Positions 46,283 to 52,166 of a DNA stretch of 64,000 nucleotides are shown here, piece by piece. A model generated the notes under the pieces. The model worked only from the letters and a program-made list of their open reading frames with translations, did not search any database and had not been told where the DNA came from. The stretch spans positions 59,668-123,667 of the forward strand of contig CAJOCR010000005.1 of assembly GCA_905236755.1 (NCBI GenBank), in the 5' to 3' direction. The DNA comes from an uncultured Prevotella sp. (lineage in GTDB: Bacteria > Bacteroidota > Bacteroidia > Bacteroidales > Bacteroidaceae). The translations under genes and the position numbers were made by a program. The first letter of the stretch is position 1, and each line of letters starts with the position of its first letter.

Positions 46283-47396
46283 AAACTTTGACGACATACG
46301 CCCCTATACTGATCAGGAAATACCTACAGCTATGAAACGCATCACAGAAAGTGATGCATTCCCACTTATTGCCTCATGGGTATTCCCAGATAGAGATATC
46401 AAAGAGGTACGCCAGATGATGCTCAACTTCCGCACCATTCATGATTTCCAGCTTGGAGTGATGATACCTGTCAATCAACAGATTATCAATCGCACCATTA
46501 CAAGCTTCACATATAGCGGTTTCTCACAGCTTGATCCAAACAAACGCTATCTCTTTGTTAGCAATCATCGCGACATCATGCTCGATGCCTCACTACTACA
46601 ATATCTACTCGTAAAACACGGACTCGACACCACAGAAATAACCTTTGGTGCCAACCTCATGAGTCCAGGATTGGTAACCGATATAGGTAAATCAAACAAA
46701 ATGTTCAGAGTAGAACGAGGCGGTCGTATGCGCGATTTCTATATGTCGTCACAACATCTTAGCAACTATATCCGTCACACTCTCATCAACAAACGACAAA
46801 GCGTGTGGATAGCCCAACGTAATGGTAGAACAAAAGACGGTAACGACCGTACAGATCAGGGAATTATCAAAATGTTCTGCATGAGCGAACCTCACGACAA
46901 AATAAAAGCACTTGCCGACCTTCACATCATCCCGGTAAGTATTAGCTACGAACGAGAAAGTTGTGACATTCTTAAGGCTATAGAACTCTATGAGAGTCGC
47001 TATCAGAAATATATCAAGAAGCCAGGCGAAGACCTCAATTCCATACTCACAGGCATTCTTGAACGAAAAGGACACGTAAACATTACACTGTGCAAAGAGA
47101 TAACCGAAGCCGATCTTCACGAATATGATGCAAGCACAAATAATGAATACCACAAGCAGGTGGCACAACTCATTGACAAACGCATCAACGAGGCATACCA
47201 GCTATCATGTTTTAACTATATTGCTCACGACCTCAGATATGGTCGCACCACCTATCGCGATAAATACACCGAGGAGCAACGACAACAGTTCATCAATTAC
47301 ATGACGCGCCTCGACAACTATGATGTTGCTGAGCCCGATGTCCTCAAAGACATCTTCCTCAGCATCTATTCAAACCCTGTCAATCCCATTTCTTAA
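46275..47396 (+). CDS. 1-acylglycerol-3-phosphate acyltransferase-like protein
   Basis: 373 residues. VSNHRDIMLDASLLQYLLVKHG is the PlsC/GPAT active-site region; the spacing from His to Asp is HX5D rather than the usual HX4D, as I read it. WIAQRNGRTKDGNDRTD replaces the FPEGTRS block. No signal peptide or clear membrane helix is seen. The last 130 residues (YNYIAHDLRYGRTTYRDKY) are specific to the Bacteroidota group. A role in phospholipid synthesis is likely but not shown. It overlaps the esterase stop. Confidence 0.78.
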   Translation: MIENFDDIRPYTDQEIPTAMKRITESDAFPLIASWVFPDRDIKEVRQMMLNFRTIHDFQLGVMIPVNQQIINRTITSFTYSGFSQLDPNKRYLFVSNHRDIMLDASLLQYLLVKHGLDTTEITFGANLMSPGLVTDIGKSNKMFRVERGGRMRDFYMSSQHLSNYIRHTLINKRQSVWIAQRNGRTKDGNDRTDQGIIKMFCMSEPHDKIKALADLHIIPVSISYERESCDILKAIELYESRYQKYIKKPGEDLNSILTGILERKGHVNITLCKEITEADLHEYDASTNNEYHKQVAQLIDKRINEAYQLSCFNYIAHDLRYGRTTYRDKYTEEQRQQFINYMTRLDNYDVAEPDVLKDIFLSIYSNPVNPIS

Positions 47397-47524
47397 ACAG
47401 ATTTCACGGATACTACGGATAAAATTATGCACTTCGCTAAACGATAAAGGATAAATAAAGCACAAGCTTCGCTAATATAAATCAAGAATTTAAGAATAAA
47501 AAGCACGCCTTGCGTATAAATAAA

Positions 47525-47552
47525 AAAGGGGGTGCTTCTCAGCAACCCCTTT
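47525..47552 (-). terminator. Terminator hairpin, functional leftward
   Basis: On the minus strand AAAGGGG (then TGCT/AGCA) closes with CCCCTTT and continues into six T residues. It would end the predicted small RNA at 47525-47724 and possibly also the rightward acyltransferase transcript. Confidence 0.65.
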
Positions 47553-47724
47553 ACCTTAAACCTAAAACCTATTAAAATCTTTAATGCTCTATAAATGCGA
47601 AAATTAACCACAAAATCTAAAAATACGAAATAATGCGAATAAATAGTAACTAAATGCGAAAAATTAACCAAATATACTTAACTATGAAAAACACGAAGTG
47701 ATAAATTAACTCTTTAATTAACTC
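47525..47724 (-). ncRNA. Candidate ~200-nt small RNA
   Basis: A good minus-strand promoter at 47730-47760 and a terminator at 47525-47552 enclose an AT-rich interval with no supported ORF. The 3' part has ATAGGTTTTAGGTTTAAGG just before the terminator, matching the candidate at 19622-19870. ATGCGAAAATTAACCA-type direct repeats (about 47596 and 47652) lie inside. Confidence 0.5.
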
Positions 47725-47729
47725 TGTTG

Positions 47730-47760
47730 CAAAGATACGTAGTATTTTAATACGTGTCAA
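47730..47760 (-). promoter_or_regulatory. Near-consensus promoter, minus strand
   Basis: TTG (complement of 47758-47760), 20-nt spacer, TATCTTTG (complement of 47730-47737). It points into a gene-free stretch, towards the terminator at 47525-47552. Confidence 0.7.
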
Positions 47761-48029
47761 TACCTTTAATGATATAATTATATCATTTTTGTGACTAAAA
47801 ATATCGTTTTTGTTGCTTTTGAACGCAATTAGCACAAAAATGACGTTGATTTCTTACATTTGCTTCAATTTTTAAAAGGGATTTGAACGGTTTGTATGCG
47901 CTACGCTAAATGATAAAGGACAAATGATAAACTTGGCGGACGCCCTTGATTTTTTTTTGCGCATCGCTTAACGTGTAATTACCGAAAATTGACGTAAATT
48001 TTTCGAAAATTATTTTTCTTTGTTTAACA

Positions 48030-48525
48030 TATAATTCGGCTCACTAGTAATTTCCTGTGTTAGGAAGAAAGCCTCTAAAACCAAGAAAAATATTAATTAC
48101 TGAACTTTCTCAAGTGAATATTTATTTAAGGAAAATAGAGAGCAATGAGTCTTATGGTGTACTTGATATACACTCTTTTATAAATGCAAGCATTTAACAA
48201 GATTGTATACAAGTCCATCCCCACTACGTGGCTTGCTCTCTTTCGAAAATGCAGCAAAGCTGCTAAAATTACGCTACGCGTATAAAATATTTTATGCCAA
48301 AGGCAATTTTGGCGCAAAGAGCCATATTTTCTAAGAAGATGATAGGCTTCAGCCTAATGAGTTTATGATGAAGGCAGTTGAAAACTTGTTTTCATAAAGA
48401 CAGCAGCATAAAATCATTAAAAGAGCAGAATGCTCTAATCATCTTCATTTTCTTTTTATTATGAACTATTATACAGAGTATATTTAAAATCTCAACACAG
48501 GATTTTGCGGGTGACCCTATAATTC
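48030..48525. mobile_element. MITE-like element, copy B, with 8-bp target duplication
   Basis: The element (48038-48517, 480 bp) is flanked by TATAATTC on both sides (48030-48037 and 48518-48525). Its ends are imperfect inverted repeats of about 27 bp: left GGCTCAC...CCTGTGTT, right (reverse) GGGTCACCCG...CCTGTGTT. An AT-rich 8-bp duplication and GG-starting ends resemble the ISL3 family, but no transposase is inside, so it would be non-autonomous. The interior (48126-48445) is the multi-hairpin core shared with 21805-22150 and 50751-50965. Confidence 0.8.
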
Positions 48526-49077
48526 ATGATAATTTGCGATTAATTTTTGATAATTCGCATCTGCGTAAGCAAAATAACACTATATCTCATTATCCACTAT
48601 TAATTATTTATTCCCGTTGGTCATGGGAACTTCTTCCCTTCGGTCAGTGACCGCTGGTTCAATCGTATTGCTTGCAATGCACTGGGAGAGGCTTGTATTA
48701 TCGGTTGATATCCTTTGCGCTTATTGCGCATTGGTGCATCAGCACATCATTTTCTTCTATGTTGCTTTTCAAAGCCATCATCAACCTTAACTTCCTCTAT
48801 CTCCTGAATTAATAAAGCACGCTACGCAGGGTGGAATGTAGCCTTAAGTAGCCTACAGGCAGCATACAACCAGCCACATAGCAGCCTCAAGCAGCCATAA
48901 AGTAGCCTTAGGCAGCCTCACTATGCCTGCCTATAGGCTGCCTGAGGCTGGTATATAGGAGGTTGTGAGGAGGTTGTAAGGAGGTTATGGGGGAATTATG
49001 AATTATTATTTTAAATTATTATTCACTCCTATACGCTACTCCTTCGCTAATCTTTTGTATATGTTTAGGCTATTAGT
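48518..49077. other. Non-coding gap between the two MITE copies
   Basis: No supported gene. It holds a degenerate REP-like half (CCTTCGGTCAGTGACCG near 48637), AATCGTATTGCTTGCAATGC and TTGCGC/GCGCA small hairpins, and the 11-bp phased repeat at 48839-48990. Confidence 0.5.
48839..48990. repeat. Phased ~10-11 bp (C/T)AGCC repeat turning into its inverse
   Basis: Units start TAGCC, TAGCC, CAGCA, CAGCC, CAGCC, CAGCC, TAGCC, CAGCC at 10-11 bp steps (48839 to about 48920). CCTTAGGCAGCCT (48906-48918) then pairs with AGGCTGCCTGAGG (48935-48947). It ends in three AGGAGGTTGT-type units (about 48957-48987). Confidence 0.65.
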
Positions 49078-49254
49078 CGCTCACCCGTAATTCCCTGTGT
49101 TAGGAAAACCAAGAAAAAAAATAATTACTGAACTTCTATGTTGCATTCCAAATAATTGGATAACATTTATTGTTTATTAACTGTTCATAATCAATCATTT
49201 AGCGTGACATCAGTTAGTACTGATGATTTTTGAAGAAACAGTAGCAGTCTGCCC

Positions 49255-49440
49255 CAGCGAGTAAACGCTGAGTACCGATTGACTACTGGCAACAGAACCT
49301 ATCAGACAAACTTCTATGAGATGACACGAGCGTACCCGTACATCAATTTACTTCTTCAGAAGATTAGGTTAGAACGCAACAAACTTTCACAAGATGTAGC
49401 CAGATGGCGCATCAGTTCAATCGAGGAGTCGTTCTGTAAA
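49255..49440 (-). ncRNA. Predicted bridge (seeker) RNA of the IS110/IS1111 element
   Basis: It lies downstream of the transposase, where IS1111-type elements encode their guide RNA. Target loop: outer stem AGAACG/CGTTCT (49371-49376 with 49430-49435); apical hairpin GATG/CATC plus GCC/GGC (49393-49413). Guides: AACTTTCaCAAG at 49382-49393 (11 of 12 to target AACTTTCTCAAG) and AGTTCA at 49414-49419 (complement of target TGAACT). Donor loop: outer stem AACCTA/TAGGTT (49296-49301 with 49365-49370); apical hairpin GATG/CATC plus ACG/CGT (49320-49344). Guides: AACTTCTATG at 49309-49318 (10 of 10 to the left IS junction) and TTACT at 49348-49352 (complement of AGTAA at the right end). A further hairpin CAGCG/CGCTG is at 49255-49270. 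The coordinates of the RNA ends are estimates. Confidence 0.75.
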
Positions 49441-49460
49441 GTTGTCCAATAATCCGTATA

Positions 49461-50537
49461 TCATTTACCCATATGATATGGTACATATTCTTTTTCGTTC
49501 TTCAGGATGGCAAAGATTATGTTGGAGAGTTTCCTTGCAATCCTCACTATCGCCTCCTGTGGTTTCATTCTTTCCTTGTAGCGCAAGTAGAGCGAGCCGA
49601 GACCAGCATCCTTGCAGATTGTAATCCACGCAGCCTCGATGATCATCGGGCCAAGTTGCTTGTTGCCTCTGAAAGTCATCTCTCCATGAGCGATCTTGTC
49701 ACCACTACTGTGGCTGGTGGGAATCAACCCAAGATAGGCAGCAAACTTATTCTCATTTTGGAATCGCTTCACGTCATACACTTCTGTTAGGATGCACATA
49801 GATACAGCAACACCTATACCAGGCACAGTCATCAGCAGGTCAAATTTACGCTTGTATCTTTCCGTTTGGCTCAAATTACGCATCATTTTCGTAGCTTCGA
49901 GTAGCGTCTTTCGGATTGTTTCTACCTGACGTATAAGCAAGTCCAATGAATTCCTTGTTGACGAGAGCAACTTCACATCCTCTTTCAGCCATTTGATGAA
50001 TGCCTTCGACCAATGTGAACCTGGCTTCTCGAAAAGTTCGGGGAGAGATACACCATTGCAGTGCAGCATATGCTTAACCCTTGCCTTATAGCCAGAGAGC
50101 TGCTTCTGGATGGTCTTGCGAATGCGGACTACCGAGCGGTCATCAATATTTTCCTTCTCCCTAATGTAGATGCCTCTGAGTAATCCAGCTTTGAGGCATC
50201 TTACCAACTTGACGGAATCAACGCTGTCCGTCTTCATCACCTCCTCGTACTGGGTGGTAGGCACGTCGGCAGCATGAATCACCATGCATTCTATGCCGAA
50301 TTCCTTTAGAGCATAGTAAGTAGAATATCCACTAAAGCCTGATTCATACACAGCTAAATAGTCGCCATCTGGGTAATGCTTCATCAAAAAAACAAAGAGC
50401 TCTTTTGCGGAGGCTTTTTGAGAATGCCTCTTAACTTTACCTATTTTGGGTGCTATTGCCACATCCCAATTCTTCTTGTGGACGTCGATTCCTATGAAAA
50501 TCTTTTGTCCTTTGAAAGAAATTTTGTTTCTTTGCAT
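49461..50537 (-). CDS. IS110-family transposase (DEDD recombinase)
   Basis: 358 residues. The N-terminal RuvC-like DEDD domain starts FIGIDVHKKNWDVAIAP, with ESGFSGYSTYYAL and TDSVDSVKLVRCLKAG carrying the later acidic residues. A coiled-coil middle (about 160-220) leads to the Tnp_20 domain with VPGIGVAVSMCILTEV and FAAYLGLIPTSHSSGDKI, the latter holding the catalytic Ser region, followed by GNKQLGPMIIEAAW. It is full length and looks intact. Its own promoter is at 50586-50616. Confidence 0.95.
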   Translation of the reverse strand: MQRNKISFKGQKIFIGIDVHKKNWDVAIAPKIGKVKRHSQKASAKELFVFLMKHYPDGDYLAVYESGFSGYSTYYALKEFGIECMVIHAADVPTTQYEEVMKTDSVDSVKLVRCLKAGLLRGIYIREKENIDDRSVVRIRKTIQKQLSGYKARVKHMLHCNGVSLPELFEKPGSHWSKAFIKWLKEDVKLLSSTRNSLDLLIRQVETIRKTLLEATKMMRNLSQTERYKRKFDLLMTVPGIGVAVSMCILTEVYDVKRFQNENKFAAYLGLIPTSHSSGDKIAHGEMTFRGNKQLGPMIIEAAWITICKDAGLGSLYLRYKERMKPQEAIVRIARKLSNIIFAILKNEKEYVPYHMGK

Positions 50538-50585
50538 ACAGGTACGGTTTTTAATTGTTTATGTACTTTGTTTAGTTTGCAATTA

Positions 50586-50616
50586 CAAATATACAATCCA
50601 ATTATTATCGTACCAA
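50586..50616 (-). promoter_or_regulatory. Transposase promoter inside the IS
   Basis: On the minus strand, TTG (complement of 50614-50616), 20-nt spacer, TATATTTG (complement of 50586-50593). The leader before the transposase ATG is about 45 nt. Confidence 0.65.
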
Positions 50617-50639
50617 CTTTTTGCTTAGAAAACTATGAA

Positions 50640-50733
50640 AAACACCGCAGTGGTTTGCCTTGCGGCTGGAGGTGCGAAACCTCCAAAGAGCGTTACCTGA
50701 TTTTGTCAGGGCGTTAGCTAATGCAAACATAGT
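50640..50733. other. Hairpin-rich upstream end of the IS
   Basis: Contains CCGCA/TGCGG, GGAGGT-GCGAA-ACCTCC and TGAC/GTCA stems. No pair of guides matching both target and donor was found here, so it is not my bridge RNA candidate. It could protect the end or regulate the transposase. Confidence 0.45.
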
Positions 50734-51107
50734 AACTTTCTCAAGTGAATATTTATTAGAGAAAAAATAGAAAGCAAGGCTGCTAAAGTTACGCTACGCG
50801 CATAAAATATTTTATGCCGAAGGCAATTTTGGCGCAAAGCGCCCTATTTTCTAAGAAGATGATAGGCTTTAGCCTTATGAGTTTATGATGCAGGCTGTTG
50901 AAAACTTGTTTTCATAAAGACAGCAGCATAAAATCATTAAAAGAGCAGAATGCTCTAATCATCTTCATTTTCTTTTGATTATGAACTATTATATAGAGTA
51001 TATTTGAAATCTCAACACAGGATTTTGCGGGTGACCCAAAATTCTGTTCAACTTCCACGGGAAGCCTGCTATGCGTTCCTTTTTTCAATAATTCACAGAC
51101 ATTTCTT

Positions 51108-51136
51108 TTGTGATTAAAATGTTTTTTGTAATTTCG
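51108..51136 (+). promoter_or_regulatory. Predicted promoter of the 51154 gene
   Basis: TTG 51108-51110, 18-nt spacer, TAATTTCG 51129-51136. The string TTTTTTGTAATTTCGCC is also found upstream of the nucleotidase gene (55388-55403). Confidence 0.55.
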
Positions 51137-51153
51137 CCCGCAAAAGTAAAAAG

Positions 51154-51534
51154 ATGAATCGTTGGCTGAAAATCATATTAGTTACATTGGTAATGGTGCT
51201 GAAAGGTGCTGTTAACACTAATGCTGCTACATTTGATAATGATAGCAACGATAAGATATATACCTGGGTGGCTGAGAATAATCAGAAACAACAGGCTTCA
51301 ATAAGCGATTCATCACATATTTATCGTATTTGTAGTTCGCGACCTGAACGCGTTGTTCCTACTAATTATTTTGTTAAACAGGGAACAAAGCAAGGACGAA
51401 AACTACTAATGGCTAATCATAATAATTATATTTCTGCTCATCAACGTGGCCGCAATCATTTCTGGGTGTCACGTTTGATGCTTGAGCTTCCATGTGAATA
51501 TTACGTGTTTGCATTGAAGCGGCTTATTTGTTAA
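51154..51534 (+). CDS. Small predicted secreted protein, unknown
   Basis: 126 residues. The N-terminus is a plausible signal peptide (WLKIILVTLVMVLKGAVNTNA). The mature part is basic and rich in Asn, Gln, Ser and Arg, with two Cys (ICSSRP and the final LIC). No domain is recognised. It lies just outside MITE copy C and has its own promoter and terminator, so it is likely expressed, but the family is unknown to me. Confidence 0.55.
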   Translation: MNRWLKIILVTLVMVLKGAVNTNAATFDNDSNDKIYTWVAENNQKQQASISDSSHIYRICSSRPERVVPTNYFVKQGTKQGRKLLMANHNNYISAHQRGRNHFWVSRLMLELPCEYYVFALKRLIC

Positions 51535-51564
51535 ATTGCCTCTCACATACTCCCCTATGAGAAA

Positions 51565-51612
51565 GAATAACCTACTTGCAGAATTGCAATGTAATAGGTT
51601 ATTCTATAGTAT
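51565..51612 (+). terminator. Terminator after the 51154 gene
   Basis: GAATAACCTA (51565-51574) pairs with TAGGTTATTC (51595-51604), followed by a T-rich tail ending near 51617. Confidence 0.7.
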
Positions 51613-51677
51613 TTTTTGTTTCAAATTACTAAATGTTTCTTCGTAATTTGAGCAGTATAGGCTTTAAAAATAACACA

Positions 51678-52082
51678 ATGGCAAATATAAGTACATTCCA
51701 GATGGCAGATGTAATTTCTGCAGATAAAAATATATCAGTTAAAAAAGGCATTTTAGGTCTTACAACTAAGTATGTATATATCCCTACAGAAAGTAGAATA
51801 AGGGGATATATAAAAGAATATAGCATGGTTACAGGTGAAAAACTGCATGCAATACTGAATTCTCCTATAGAACAAATAGAAGACGTCATTAACAGTTTTG
51901 AAGAGTCGGAAATGGGTAACTATCGCTTAGAGATGTGTGTTAGCGACGACAAACAGTTTGTTGCCCTCAGACTATATCGCTTTATACACCTGGGCTTTGA
52001 ACCGGTGACAAAGGTGATAAAATATAACCCCACTCAGGCCCTCTCTGAAGGGAGAGGGAGTGCAAACAGGCAAACGAAGTGA
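51678..52082 (+). CDS. Small hypothetical protein
   Basis: 134 residues from the ATG at 51678 (an in-frame ATG at 51633 is possible but adds an atypical N-terminus). Contains TTKYVYIPTESRIRGYIKEYSMVTGEKLHAI and FVALRLYRFIHLGFEPVTKVI; no signal peptide or known domain. The last 17 residues or so (NPTQALSEGRGSANRQTK) are read from a GC-rich repeat-like stretch (CCCTCTCTGAAGGGAGAGGG), so the C-terminus may be a late addition by repeat insertion. Confidence 0.5.
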   Translation: MANISTFQMADVISADKNISVKKGILGLTTKYVYIPTESRIRGYIKEYSMVTGEKLHAILNSPIEQIEDVINSFEESEMGNYRLEMCVSDDKQFVALRLYRFIHLGFEPVTKVIKYNPTQALSEGRGSANRQTK

Positions 52083-52112
52083 ACGATGCTCTTCAGGCAA
52101 CAGAAGTTAGAA

Positions 52113-52150
52113 AAATCCTCTTGCAGAAAATCTGCAAGAGGATTTATTTT
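52113..52150. terminator. Perfect bidirectional terminator
   Basis: AAATCCTCTTGCAGA (52113-52127) and TCTGCAAGAGGATTT (52131-52145) form a perfect 15-bp stem with a 3-nt loop, A-rich before and T-rich after. It separates the 51678 gene from the convergent GH98 gene. Confidence 0.85.
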
Positions 52151-52166
52151 ATCATTTATACTTTAT

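Larger units (their letters stand above)
49133..50736 (-). mobile_element. IS110/IS1111-family insertion sequence (~1.6 kb)
   Basis: The boundaries come from comparing with uninterrupted copy B (TACTGAACTTTCTCAAG at 48098-48114). AACTT occurs at both junctions (49131-49135 and 50734-50738), with CT as the likely core. Just inside are subterminal inverted repeats CTATGTT-GCATT (49136-49147) and, reversed, CTATGTTTGCATT (50720-50732), typical of the IS1111 subgroup. It contains one transposase on the minus strand, 325 bp of non-coding DNA downstream of it and about 195 bp upstream. Confidence 0.85.
49078..51037. mobile_element. MITE-like element, copy C, split by an IS110/IS1111 element
   Basis: The left piece is 49078-49135: CGCTCACCCG...CCTGTGTTAGG then ATTACTGAACTT. 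The right piece is 50734-51037, resuming at AACTTTCTCAAGTGAATATT and ending AACACAGG...GCGGGTGACCC. In this copy CACCCG and CGGGTG at the two ends pair exactly. The long and first hairpins of copy B are missing, so the core is shorter (50751-50965). No matching target duplication is visible at its outer ends. Confidence 0.75.

Noticed and set aside
48126..48317. Short minus-strand open frame inside MITE copy B
   Set aside because: It covers the paired hairpins, is not kept in the other copies, and has no protein features.
48495..48517. GGATTTTGCGGGTGACCC as part of a tRNA or tmRNA
   Set aside because: No acceptor, D or T-arm can be formed; it is the terminal repeat of the MITE and recurs at 51019-51037.
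49234..49452. Plus-strand open frame without start codon in the downstream end of the IS (protein-like ending SIEESFCKVVQ)
   Set aside because: No ATG near its beginning and about 70 codons is within chance. The same bases are better explained by the paired stems and guides of the bridge RNA.
50640..50733. Upstream IS end as the bridge RNA
   Set aside because: It has hairpins, but I found no pair of segments matching both sides of the target and of the donor, whereas the downstream end has all four.
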